Source: an uncultured Kiritimatiellota bacterium
GTDB taxonomy: Bacteria; Verrucomicrobiota; Kiritimatiellia; RFP12; UBA1067
Assembly (NCBI GenBank): GCA_934654805.1
Contig: CAKUGW010000028.1
Span: 1-27,780, forward strand
Direction of reading: 5' to 3'
DNA: 27,780 bases
Shown in pieces: positions 14,302 to 22,155 of the stretch. The number at the start of each line of letters is the position of its first letter. Within the stretch, counting starts at the first letter, position 1. The notes beneath the pieces are model-generated. The model saw only the letters and a list, made by a program, of their open reading frames with translations, had not been told where the DNA came from and did not search any database. The position numbers and the translations under genes are program-made.

Positions 14302-16647
14302 TCAGAGGTTGGCAAAGGGGTTGCAGCTGAAGCCGGACGCGCCGGACGGCGCGAAGGACGAGCGCGGCTCGCGGCGGCGCGACGCGGACGGGCCGCCGCC
14401 CGTCGCGAAGCCCGCCCCGCCGACCGTCGGCCTCGTCTTCGCCGAAAGCGAGATGCGGCCGCGCGCGCGGTCGACGCCGATGACCGTGACCTGCAGGCGG
14501 TCGCCCGCCTTCACGACGCTCGCCGGGTCGGACACGTAGCTGTCCGACAGCTCCGAGAGGTGCACGAGCCCGTCCTGGTGGACGCCGATGTCGACGAACG
14601 CGCCGAACGCCGTCACGTTCGTGACGACGCCCTCGAGCTTCATGCCCTCCTGCACGTCCTCGATCTTCGTGACGTCCTCGCGGAACTTCGGCGGCTCGAA
14701 CGCCGTGCGCGGGTCGCGCCCCGGCTTGACGAGCTCGGCGACGATGTCCTTCAGCGTCGGCTCGCCGACCTCGTTCGTGATGTAGCGGCGGATGTCGATC
14801 TTCTTCGCCGCGCGCGCGTTGCCGACGAGGTCGCCGACGCCGAGCCCGACGTCCGCCGCCATCTTCTCGACGAGCGCGTACCGCTCGGGATGCACCGCCG
14901 AGGCGTCGAGCGGGTTCTTCGCGCCGCGGATGCGCAGGAAGCCCGCGCACTGCTCGAACGCCTTGGGGCCGAGGCCCTTCACCTTCTTGAGGTCTTCGCG
15001 CGAGGCGAAGCGCCCGTTCGCGTCGCGCCATTCGACAATCGCCTTCGCCAGCGCCGCCGAGAGGCCCGAGACGCGCTCCAGGAGCGGCGCGGACGCCGTG
15101 TTCAGCTCGACGCCGACGCCGTTCACGCACGAGACGACGACCTCGTCGAGCTTGGTGCCGAGCAGCGACTGCTGCACGTCGTGCTGGTACTGCCCGACGC
15201 CGATCGCCTTCGGGTCGATCTTCACGAGCTCGGCAAGCGGGTCCTGCAGGCGGCGGCCGATCGAGATCGCGCCGCGCACCGTGAGGTCGAGGTCGGGGAA
15301 CTCCCTGCGCGCGATCTCGCTCGCGGAGTAGACGGACGCGCCCGCCTCCGAGACCGAGACGACGATGGGCGTCGGGATCTCCGGGTGCTGCGCCTTCAGC
15401 GTCTTCAGCGTCTCGCGCACGAACGCCTCGGTCTCGCGTCCCGCCGTGCCGTTGCCGACGGCGACCGCCTCGGCGTGGTACTTCGCGACGATGAGCGCGA
15501 TCGCCTTTGCGGCCTCCAGCCTCTTCTGCTGCGGGAAGATGACGGTCTTGCCGAGGTACTTGCCCGTCGCGTCGATCATCGCGACCTTGCAGCCCGTGCG
15601 GATGCCGGGGTCGATGGCGAGCACCGCCTTGCCGCCGAGCGGCGAGGCGAGCAGCAGGTGGCGCAGGTTCTCGGCGAAGACCTCGACCGCCGCGCGGTCG
15701 GCCTCGGCCTTCTTCTCGACGGTGACGTCGATCTCGCAGCTCGGCGCCAGGAGCCGCCTGTAGGCGTCTTCGGTCGCGAGGCGAACCTGGGCCTCGCCCG
15801 GCGAACCCGCTTTTGAACCGCGGACTTGCGCGGATTGGGCAAGGCCCTGCGCGCGCGCCTCGTCGACGATGGCGAGCAGGCGCTCGATGACCGGCTCCTT
15901 TTCGAGCTCGAGCTTGACCCAGAGAACCTTCTCGGCCTGGCCACGGCGAATCGCGAGGTAGCGGTGCGAGGGAATCGTCGCGATCGGCTCGGAAAACTCG
16001 TAGTACTGCTCGAACTTCGTCGGCTCGGTCGGCTTCGGGCTCACGACCTCGCTCTTCACGACCGACTTCGTCGCGAAGGCCTGACGCACCGCGCCGCGCA
16101 CGTCGGCGAGGTCGGCGATGCGCTCGGCGAGGATGTCGCGGGCGAACTGCAGGTCCTCGTCCGTCGGCACGGAACCGCCCTCTTCAGATTCCCCGCCCTC
16201 CTCCGCTTCTTTCCTTTTCCACCCTTCCACCCTTCCACCGTTCCACGTCCCGTTCCAGATCGCGTCGGCGAGCGGCTCGTAGCCCTTCTCCTTCGCGGCC
16301 TGCGCACGCGTGCGGCGCTTCGGCTTGTAGGGCTGGTAGAGGTCTTCGAGCGCGCTCTTCTGCCAGCACGCGGCGATCTTCGCCGCCAGGTCGTCCGTCA
16401 GCTTGCCCTGCTCGTCGATGGACTTCAGGATCGACTCCTTGCGCTCGATGAGTTCAGTGAAGTAGCCGAAGCGGTCCTGGATCTTGCCGATTTGGACCTC
16501 GTCGAGGTTGCCGTGCGCCTCCTTGCGGTAGCGGGCGATGAACGGCACGGTGCTGCCCTCGCCGAGGAGCTTGACGACGGCGCCGACCGACTCGGGCCGA
16601 ATCGACAGTTCGGCGGCGATCTTCGAAATGACAATCTGGTTTTCCAT
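14302..16647 (-). CDS. tex: Tex-family RNA-binding transcription accessory protein
   Basis: Tex is a conserved cytoplasmic nucleic-acid-binding protein linked to transcription. The 781 residues show the usual order: N-terminal helical domain (VPFIARYRKEAHGNLDE, ~34-50; LYQPYKPKRRTRAQAAKEKG, ~103-122), the YqgF/RNase H-like domain (AIDPGIRTGCKVAMID, ~344-359), helix-hairpin-helix motifs (RVSGLSAALAKAIVEWR; LKKVKGLGPKAFEQC), and an S1 domain (MKLEGVVTNVTAFGAFVDIG, ~669-688). Two poorly conserved stretches (residues ~131-160 and ~268-287) are encoded by low-complexity DNA. The gene follows the GT2 gene by 22 bases and may share its transcript. Confidence 0.95.
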   Translation of the reverse strand: MENQIVISKIAAELSIRPESVGAVVKLLGEGSTVPFIARYRKEAHGNLDEVQIGKIQDRFGYFTELIERKESILKSIDEQGKLTDDLAAKIAACWQKSALEDLYQPYKPKRRTRAQAAKEKGYEPLADAIWNGTWNGGRVEGWKRKEAEEGGESEEGGSVPTDEDLQFARDILAERIADLADVRGAVRQAFATKSVVKSEVVSPKPTEPTKFEQYYEFSEPIATIPSHRYLAIRRGQAEKVLWVKLELEKEPVIERLLAIVDEARAQGLAQSAQVRGSKAGSPGEAQVRLATEDAYRRLLAPSCEIDVTVEKKAEADRAAVEVFAENLRHLLLASPLGGKAVLAIDPGIRTGCKVAMIDATGKYLGKTVIFPQQKRLEAAKAIALIVAKYHAEAVAVGNGTAGRETEAFVRETLKTLKAQHPEIPTPIVVSVSEAGASVYSASEIARREFPDLDLTVRGAISIGRRLQDPLAELVKIDPKAIGVGQYQHDVQQSLLGTKLDEVVVSCVNGVGVELNTASAPLLERVSGLSAALAKAIVEWRDANGRFASREDLKKVKGLGPKAFEQCAGFLRIRGAKNPLDASAVHPERYALVEKMAADVGLGVGDLVGNARAAKKIDIRRYITNEVGEPTLKDIVAELVKPGRDPRTAFEPPKFREDVTKIEDVQEGMKLEGVVTNVTAFGAFVDIGVHQDGLVHLSELSDSYVSDPASVVKAGDRLQVTVIGVDRARGRISLSAKTRPTVGGAGFATGGGPSASRRREPRSSFAPSGASGFSCNPFANL
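15787..15846. repeat. Short palindrome-containing insert in tex
   Basis: A CCGCG/CGCGG hairpin (15818-15822 with 15829-15833) sits in a stretch encoding an atypical peptide (AQSAQVRGSKAGSPGEA) between two conserved Tex segments. It may be another repeat-derived insert, but I see no second copy in the window, and Tex proteins vary in length here. Confidence 0.35.
16168..16257. repeat. Low-complexity tract within tex
   Basis: The plus strand carries repeated CCACCCTTC-type units (about 16218-16246) next to a C/T-rich run. They encode a Trp/Gly/Glu-rich peptide (GTWNGGRVEGWKRKEAEEGG) in place of a variable loop. The frame stays open. Confidence 0.6.
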
Positions 16648-16669
16648 GTTCGTTTTCTCAGTCTTGAAA

Positions 16670-17638
16670 TTACATCATGATTGCGCGCTTCATCCGCCAC
16701 AGGCGATAGGCCGCCTTCAATTTCAGCTTTCCTAAGAGTTCGGGGTAGTCCGCCACCAATTTCTCGTGTGCCAAAAGAAACTCACGCCGAATCGCCGCAT
16801 CCCTCGTTTTCCAGGCCTGCCCGACCGTCGACGACAGCCCGTCCGCCGCCTGGCGCAGGGCGAAACGGCGCAAGGCGGGATCCGTCTGGCGCCGTGCCGT
16901 CTCCAGCACCAGGCGCACGACGGCGATCGAGTCGTGCAGCTTGCGCGGCGTAAAGGCCGAACGGACAAGTGATGTCGCCCCGGCGTTCAGGCAGTAGACA
17001 TACAGCGGGGCCTCGACAAGGGCAAACGCCCCGACGCCGCACAGGATGTCCGTCGTGACAGGAAAGTCTTCGTAAACGGTGGCGGGATAACGTCGCGTCC
17101 CGAACAGGTCGACGCGGTAGAGCTTGTTCCAGGCGCAGTACTGGATCTTCCTGCCAGCGATTCGCGGCGAAGGGAGGATTCGCCATCGGGGCCTGCCGGA
17201 TCGCGCAAAGCGACCAATCGCCGAACCGTCGTCACGGAGGAAGGAGTCGGACACGACCAACGCCGCTTTCGAGGCTTCGGCGACGGCGGCAAACGCCGAA
17301 AGTGCCTGCTGCGGGATCCAGTCGTCTGAATCGACGAACGTCACGTAATCGCCCGTCATCACGTCCAGCGCGGCATTCCGCGCCGAGCCAAGCCCGCCGT
17401 TCGGCTTCGCGATGACGACGAGGGAAAGACGCGAACCGTCCGCCTGCCGAGTCGTCCGCTCGTACCGGCCGAGAATCGCCGTGCTGCCGTCCGTGGAGCC
17501 GTCGTTCACGCAGATGATCTCGACCGCGCCGCCGTCCTGCGCAGAGAGGAACTGCCGCGCCGCCGCGAGGACGGAATCCAGGCAGCGCGCGAGATAGCGC
17601 TCGACGTTGTAGACGGGAATGACGACAGATATTCTCAT
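16670..17638 (-). CDS. Family 2 glycosyltransferase
   Basis: This 322-residue GT-A glycosyltransferase probably adds a sugar from a nucleotide donor to a surface glycan on the cytoplasmic face of the membrane. MRISVVIPVYNVERYLARCL opens the fold. VNDGSTDGS (44-52) and KPNGGLGSARNAALD (78-92) are family motifs, and FVDSDDW (101-107) holds the metal-binding DxD. The second half (about 130-322) is variable, and donor and acceptor cannot be told from sequence. It lies 23 bases after the AAA ATPase gene. It belongs by function with the glycan genes to the right, from which the ATPase gene separates it. Confidence 0.93.
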   Translation of the reverse strand: MRISVVIPVYNVERYLARCLDSVLAAARQFLSAQDGGAVEIICVNDGSTDGSTAILGRYERTTRQADGSRLSLVVIAKPNGGLGSARNAALDVMTGDYVTFVDSDDWIPQQALSAFAAVAEASKAALVVSDSFLRDDGSAIGRFARSGRPRWRILPSPRIAGRKIQYCAWNKLYRVDLFGTRRYPATVYEDFPVTTDILCGVGAFALVEAPLYVYCLNAGATSLVRSAFTPRKLHDSIAVVRLVLETARRQTDPALRRFALRQAADGLSSTVGQAWKTRDAAIRREFLLAHEKLVADYPELLGKLKLKAAYRLWRMKRAIMM

Positions 17639-17661
17639 CGGATTCTTTCAGCGGAGCACTA

Positions 17662-19257
17662 TCATTGGATCTTCTCGACGCCTGCATCGACAAGCTGGCG
17701 CGTCTTCGAGTCGAACGATAGACCAATGGCGATGATGGGCAGGCCCCACGCCCGGTACGGCTCGGCATAGCCCTTCTCGTGAACCTGCTTCAGAGCATCC
17801 GCCGCCGTCGCATCGACCTTCAGCTCGAAGATGTAGACGCCGCAGGGATGCGTCGCGACGAGATCGCCGCGCCCCTGCGTCTGCGTGACTTCGGGATCGT
17901 ACTGGAAGCCCTGCGCCGCGAGCAGCATGCAGAGAGGCCGCACATACGCAGCTTCGTTCTTCCGTTCGTCCTTTTCCTTCGCGCCGTAGGGGAGCTTCGC
18001 GTAGAGGCTCTTCAACCCCTCGAAGAACTCGTCCCAGCGTCCTGCGCGGAGCTTGCCGCCGAGCGACGCTGACCACTGCGCGTCCTTGCCCGCGTAGGCC
18101 CCGGCGACAAGCGCCGCGAGGTCTTGGCGAACTTCCTCGTCCGGCACGCGCAGCGTGAACAGTCCGGCGTCGCAGTCCGCGATCGTCAGGTAGCCCGTCT
18201 GGAAGAGAAGCCCCGTCTCGCGGATGTTCGAGAGGTCGGCGACGTCGAAGTCGGCGTCGACGGCGGTAACCGTCCGGTCAGGGTCGATCGCAAGAGCGCC
18301 TTCGCGATTGATGAAGTTCATCAGCGTCGAGGCGCGCCCCGTCGATGTCCAGGTCGGCTTGAAGCGGGAAGCGGGCGAGACGAGCGTCAGGGCGACGGAG
18401 ACGGGATTGTAGACCGTCACCGGGTTCTCCTCGGCGAAGCGGTAGCCGTTGAACCAGCGCTTCATCTCGGCGCGAAACGCCTCATAGGTCATCTTCATGC
18501 GCTCCGCCTTGACGCGGAGATGCTCCCCGAAGTTCGCCGTCAGTTCCTCCTCCGTGTAGCCGTAGAGTTCGGCGTAGTCGTCCTCGAACGAGACATCGTT
18601 CAGGCTTGAGAGCGTCGAGAAGACCGAGAGCTTCGTGAACTTCGAGACACCCGTGATGTAGAGGAACCGGATCTTGTCCGTGCGGTCCTTGAACTGTGCG
18701 TAGATCGCCGCGAGTCGCGAGCGGATCTCCTCGGCAAGCGGGACGTTCGCGAGTGCCTTTGCCACCGGGTCGTCATATTCGTCGATAAGGACGACGACGC
18801 CGTCTCCCTTGTCCGGCTCCTTCACGGGGTCGTGCCGGATCGAGCCGAAATGGTTGATCGCGTTGCCGAGATTGGAAGACGGGCGCTGCTTCTCGTCGTA
18901 TTCCCAGCCGGCCTCGGCAAGCGCATTGCGCACGGCCGTCTTGATCGTGTCCTCGAACGCCGCAATGTCCGAGACGTCCACGTCGCCCCAGTTGAGGTGG
19001 ATGACGACGTGCTTCTTCCAGTCGTAGTCCGTCTTCGCGATGGCGAGGCCGTCGAAGAACTCGCGGTGGCCGAGGAAGATGGACTTCAGCGTCGTCACGC
19101 TCAGGGACTTGCCGAAGCGGCGCGGCCGGGCGCAGAAGAAGTACGTGCTGCCCCGCGTGGTGATGAGCCGGTGCAGATGCGCGGTCTTGTCCACATAGAC
19201 AAGCCCTTCCTCGCGCAGGGTCTCGAAGTCGGCGATGTTCGTGGCAATCGGTCTCAT
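17662..19257 (-). CDS. AAA ATPase-like protein with PD-(D/E)XK nuclease-like C-terminus (PF09820/PF08011 type)
   Basis: This 531-residue protein belongs to a large paralogous family of anaerobic and host-associated bacteria, of unknown function. The N-terminus MRPIATNIADFETLREEGLVYVDKT (in parts) is diagnostic. Walker A is RPRRFGKS (44-51) and Walker B is VVLIDEYDDP (155-164). The C-terminal domain keeps a nuclease-like set: D465 (GDLV), E478 and K480 (FELK), and Q491 (KQVHEKGY). Members are often called mobile-element-like because copies are numerous and scattered. It has its own promoter with the -10 only 7 bases before the ATG, so the mRNA should be leaderless. It interrupts a glycan gene cluster and follows a probable fucosyltransferase fragment. 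Confidence 0.93.
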   Translation of the reverse strand: MRPIATNIADFETLREEGLVYVDKTAHLHRLITTRGSTYFFCARPRRFGKSLSVTTLKSIFLGHREFFDGLAIAKTDYDWKKHVVIHLNWGDVDVSDIAAFEDTIKTAVRNALAEAGWEYDEKQRPSSNLGNAINHFGSIRHDPVKEPDKGDGVVVLIDEYDDPVAKALANVPLAEEIRSRLAAIYAQFKDRTDKIRFLYITGVSKFTKLSVFSTLSSLNDVSFEDDYAELYGYTEEELTANFGEHLRVKAERMKMTYEAFRAEMKRWFNGYRFAEENPVTVYNPVSVALTLVSPASRFKPTWTSTGRASTLMNFINREGALAIDPDRTVTAVDADFDVADLSNIRETGLLFQTGYLTIADCDAGLFTLRVPDEEVRQDLAALVAGAYAGKDAQWSASLGGKLRAGRWDEFFEGLKSLYAKLPYGAKEKDERKNEAAYVRPLCMLLAAQGFQYDPEVTQTQGRGDLVATHPCGVYIFELKVDATAADALKQVHEKGYAEPYRAWGLPIIAIGLSFDSKTRQLVDAGVEKIQ

Positions 19258-19264
19258 GGCGCGT

Positions 19265-19273
19265 ATTATAGCA
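19265..19273 (-). promoter_or_regulatory. Extended -10 promoter, leaderless, of the AAA ATPase gene
   Basis: The minus strand reads TGCTATAAT, then ACGCGCC, then the ATG at 19257. With the usual 6-8 base distance, transcription starts at or next to the start codon. No ribosome-binding site is present, in line with a leaderless message. Confidence 0.65.
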
Positions 19274-19291
19274 TAAGCGGATGCCGACCCG

Positions 19292-19402
19292 CAGCGTCAA
19301 GCCGACGGCGCAGTCGAACTGGTTGAAGTCCGGCACAGGGCCGTCGCCGACGAAGACGATCCTCACGGCGTCCGGGCATGTGAACCTCGCTTCCCTTTGC
19401 AA
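19292..19402 (-). pseudogene. Probable remnant of a GT10 (alpha-1,3-fucosyltransferase-like) gene
   Basis: The 184-base gap between the ATPase and GT8-like genes holds an orphan stretch with strongly coding-like composition: nearly every third codon base is G or C. It encodes VRIVFVGDGPVPDFNQFD and then CAVGLTL. This resembles the GT10 segment written roughly as K-I-F-F-T-G-E-N-x-R-P-D-F-N-x-C-D-Y-A-I-G. Nothing upstream or downstream completes a gene, and the stretch runs straight into the ATPase promoter. I read it as the leftover of a fucosyltransferase gene truncated on both sides. Only about 37 residues support this. Confidence 0.45.
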
Positions 19403-19441
19403 TATGCGAGCGGTTTCATTCCACGCCGAGTCAGAACGCGC

Positions 19442-20230
19442 TCATGACTCCCAAAGCTCCTTGACCCACGGGCACGGGCGCGTCCACCCGTCGATGTGCT
19501 TCGACCCCCGAAATCCCGCGATCGCCTGCTCGGGCGAGGGCGAGCCGTGAAAGCAGAGGATGTGCGCCTCCTTCGCCATGCGCGGCACGAGGAAATGGTT
19601 GAGCGGCCACGGCCACGTGCAGGAGCGCTTGAACGAGCGCACGAAGCTCTCCGGCCAGAAGTTCACCTTGTCGAAGCCGACGGCATGCGTCATGTACGCC
19701 TGCTCCGTGCCGTAGACCGCCGGATCCATCGCCACGTCGGACTCGCGCCGGAACGTCTCGTAGACGTAGTGGCTCTTCGGCCCCGCATCGAACCGGAAGC
19801 AGCTCGAATTGCCGCAGAACGGCACCTTGCGGAACAGGCGCTTGCGCAGGGCCACCCAGTTGCGGATGATGCAGAACGTCCCCGGCCGATAGTCGAAGAA
19901 GCAGTCGAGGTCGCCCATGACGATCTGGTCGATGTCGAGGAAGAGCGTCGGGCCGGAGAGATCGGCGAAGCCGTCCCGAAAGACGAGAAGCTTCACGTAG
20001 ATGCCCGGCCAGCCCGGGTAGCGCGCGTTCGGATGCAGCCAGTCGGGCTTCTCGGGGAATGCCACGGCTTCGACGCCTTCGACAAGCCCCGTCGGGTCGT
20101 CCGTCACGCAGACGAAGCGGAACGGGCGGTGGAGATGCGCCTTGACGCCGCGGTAGATGCGGTTCACGTACTCCGCCGAATAGAGAGTCCCCCACTTGAG
20201 GGTCAGAATGTTGACGGGTTGGGTTTCCAT
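19442..20230 (-). CDS. Putative GT8-like glycosyltransferase
   Basis: This 262-residue cytoplasmic protein has a GT-A look. It begins VNILTLKWGTLYSAEYVNRIYRGV, and FLDIDQIVMGDLD (98-109) contains the D-x-D metal site (D99, D101). A late CFHGSPSP (226-233) resembles the HxGxxKPW end motif of family 8. Donor and acceptor are unknown; a surface-glycan role follows from the neighbours. The chosen ATG is preceded by AAAGGA about 9 bases upstream. It lies 2 bases after the kinase stop, so the two are translationally linked. Confidence 0.82.
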   Translation of the reverse strand: METQPVNILTLKWGTLYSAEYVNRIYRGVKAHLHRPFRFVCVTDDPTGLVEGVEAVAFPEKPDWLHPNARYPGWPGIYVKLLVFRDGFADLSGPTLFLDIDQIVMGDLDCFFDYRPGTFCIIRNWVALRKRLFRKVPFCGNSSCFRFDAGPKSHYVYETFRRESDVAMDPAVYGTEQAYMTHAVGFDKVNFWPESFVRSFKRSCTWPWPLNHFLVPRMAKEAHILCFHGSPSPEQAIAGFRGSKHIDGWTRPCPWVKELWES

Positions 20231-20232
20231 TG

Positions 20233-21207
20233 TCAGCGATCCTTTCTCCCGCACACGGAAGCATCCCGCACGGATGGGGCAGACGTCATGTCACAGGACT
20301 CCTTCAAGACCGCCACAAAACGCCGAAGCGGCCTGTCACGACGCGCGACGTCAAGGGCGATGAACGGTGAATGCGGCGACCGCTCCACCCTCCGGGAGGC
20401 GATGCGAAGACGAGCATGGTTGAGCGCCACCAGCCATTCGTCCGCCGGCCAGGGAGACGCACGAACGAACGACAGGAAAAGGTCCGCGAGCCGCCGTCTT
20501 GCGCGAGCCGACAGCCCGCTGCGCCGGGCGCGTTCCGAAAAGGCGTACGCCGCATCCTCGCAAGCCAGGCCCTTCCTCATCATGTCAAAGTCAAAGACCG
20601 CCGACAACTGATCGCCGTCAAATCCGTAATTCTCCTCCTGCAAGTCTCCATGGATGGTCACGAGCGCACGCCCGCGATACGACCGTTCCGGCTCGGGAAT
20701 CGACAGCAGCGGCCGCATAAGCCCCGCCAGAAGCGGATGCCGCCGTGCATAATCCACCAGCAGGGCATACTGCCGATCAGGCGAATCCTCTTCGTCCGGA
20801 AGGACCTCGCCGCGATAGGCATTCAAGACATCCTGCAGCTCGCCGCACCCCAACAGAAAAGACGCCATCTGGCAATCGGTCATGTCCTCTGCATTCACGC
20901 GAACAGCGCGTTTCCATTCCAGGCACAGAACCACATAGCCGTCAAAATCGAGCAGACCGGGAATCCGTGGCCTAGCCAGCAACCGGCAATCGCGGGCACA
21001 TGAGAGGAAATCAAGCGACTTCTCCGCCAGATGCCGGTCAGAGAGCTTCACGAACAGCGGCTCGCCGGCGGACGTCACGCCTTTGAAGACGGGCCAAGCG
21101 CACGAGACTGCGATGGGCGTCAGCGAGAGAGAAGCCTCTCCCAACTTCCCTGCCAGCAAAGCGGACAAACGGTCGATGTCCACGCCATTCTGTCTTACCC
21201 GATTCAT
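20233..21207 (-). CDS. APH-like phosphotransferase (small-molecule or sugar kinase)
   Basis: From the ATG at 21207 the protein has 324 residues and an aminoglycoside-phosphotransferase/choline-kinase fold. A Lys in PLFVKLSD (~54) could bind ATP. IHGDLQEENYGFD (about 185-197) is the Brenner catalytic loop, and AVFDFD (about 203-208) supplies the metal-binding Asp. A GTG 9 bases upstream is an alternative start. The ATG overlaps the stop of an 18-codon leader ORF (ATGA), suggesting coupled translation. In this setting it most likely phosphorylates a sugar, lipid head group or glycan component rather than an antibiotic. Confidence 0.8.
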   Translation of the reverse strand: MNRVRQNGVDIDRLSALLAGKLGEASLSLTPIAVSCAWPVFKGVTSAGEPLFVKLSDRHLAEKSLDFLSCARDCRLLARPRIPGLLDFDGYVVLCLEWKRAVRVNAEDMTDCQMASFLLGCGELQDVLNAYRGEVLPDEEDSPDRQYALLVDYARRHPLLAGLMRPLLSIPEPERSYRGRALVTIHGDLQEENYGFDGDQLSAVFDFDMMRKGLACEDAAYAFSERARRSGLSARARRRLADLFLSFVRASPWPADEWLVALNHARLRIASRRVERSPHSPFIALDVARRDRPLRRFVAVLKESCDMTSAPSVRDASVCGRKDR

Positions 21208-21260
21208 CTTGCGCACGTGTCCTTCCGCGAAGCGCCGATGTCTGCCACGAGCTTTTCCAT
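21204..21260 (-). CDS. 18-codon leader ORF ahead of the kinase gene
   Basis: The ATG at 21260 lies 7 bases after a perfect extended -10 element. It opens a frame encoding MEKLVADIGASRKDTCAR whose TGA overlaps the kinase ATG (ATGA). A message starting at the first base would be leaderless, and ribosomes finishing this peptide could restart on the kinase. The peptide has no run of a single amino acid, so classical attenuation is not indicated. It could also simply be an untranslated leader. Confidence 0.45.
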   Translation of the reverse strand: MEKLVADIGASRKDTCAR

Positions 21261-21267
21261 GCCGCGT

Positions 21268-21276
21268 ATTATACCA
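21268..21276 (-). promoter_or_regulatory. Extended -10 promoter of the kinase-GT8 unit
   Basis: The minus strand reads TGGTATAAT, then ACGCGGC, then an ATG at 21260. The -10 is perfect and the arrangement matches the ATPase promoter at 19265-19273. It lies in the 61-base gap between the leader ORF and the deacetylase stop. Confidence 0.68.
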
Positions 21277-21321
21277 AATCCATCCGCGTTCCGAATCTCA
21301 GGACCGACGGGAAACGTCCTG

Positions 21322-22155
21322 TCAGCGTGTGATGATCTGACGTGGCAGCAAATGGTCGTCGGAGGCGTCCGTCACGTCAAACGGCGGAGTCCAGATGTCG
21401 CGCGTCGCCCAGTCGAAGTGCGAACGGACGAGCGCCAGGGCCTTCGGGCTGACATGACCGTACGGAAAGGAGAACGTCCGGCAGGGCCGCCCTGTCCACG
21501 CCTCGATCTTCGCCTTCGACTCGACCAGCTCGCGCGCGACCGACCGGATGCGATCGACGTGCACGTGGCGCACCGTGTGCGAGCCGACCTCGCACAGGCC
21601 GGACTCGGCCATCTCCCGGACTTCCGCCGGCGTCACGACCGACCGATGGAAGTAGCCTTCGAAGTCCAGCCGTGAGCCGAAGATCATCCGCATGACCGTA
21701 CGTCCGTCCAGGAACGGGAGACACCGCTTGATCCGACGATAGAGGCGGAAGCATCGGTCGGGGTCCTTGCCCTGCGCCAGCGCCGTGTCCACCAGCAGCA
21801 TCATGCCGTCCAGCTGCGCGTAGGGGCAGATGCGGAAGCCCCTCTCGACCAGGCCCGTCGCGAGGTAGAAGACAAACGGCACCTCCAGCCGCCGGAAGAG
21901 CGGAAACGCCTCGGTGTAGACGTTTCGGAAGCCGTCGTCAATGGTGATGAGGATGTTCCGATGCGCGCGCGCGTCGCGCTTGTCCGCCAGGAACCGCTCG
22001 CCCGAGACGAACGTCCAGCCGTCGCGCCGCGCCGCATTGATTTTCCGTTCAAGGCAGGCGGGCGAGACCGTCAAGTTGCGGAAGATCTCGCAACGCGCGG
22101 TGCGCGGCGAGTCGTCCTCCACCGAGTGGAGCATCCAGATCAGTCCCTTGTTCAT
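21322..22155 (-). CDS. Polysaccharide deacetylase family protein (NodB-like)
   Basis: This 277-residue carbohydrate esterase family 4-type protein removes N- or O-acetyl groups from a glycan. Motif 1 is ITIDDGF (70-76), with the two Asp of the TFDD motif. Motif 2 is SHTVRH (192-197), giving both metal-binding His (HxxxH). Motif 3-like FSFPYG follows at 228-233. There is no signal peptide, so it should act in the cytoplasm, perhaps on a lipid-linked sugar. The start overlaps the previous stop (ATGA), so it is translationally coupled to the glycosyltransferase before it. It closes the first glycan operon. Confidence 0.92.
   Translation of the reverse strand: MNKGLIWMLHSVEDDSPRTARCEIFRNLTVSPACLERKINAARRDGWTFVSGERFLADKRDARAHRNILITIDDGFRNVYTEAFPLFRRLEVPFVFYLATGLVERGFRICPYAQLDGMMLLVDTALAQGKDPDRCFRLYRRIKRCLPFLDGRTVMRMIFGSRLDFEGYFHRSVVTPAEVREMAESGLCEVGSHTVRHVHVDRIRSVARELVESKAKIEAWTGRPCRTFSFPYGHVSPKALALVRSHFDWATRDIWTPPFDVTDASDDHLLPRQIITR

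Noticed and set aside
18773..19402. A 209-codon minus-strand frame overlapping the AAA ATPase gene
   Set aside because: Only its first ~37 codons look like protein (the GT10-like remnant). The rest is the ATPase gene read out of frame.
20233..21216. The APH-like protein as an antibiotic resistance enzyme
   Set aside because: It sits within a glycan gene cluster, shows only the general kinase fold motifs and has no mobile-element context. A biosynthetic kinase is more likely.
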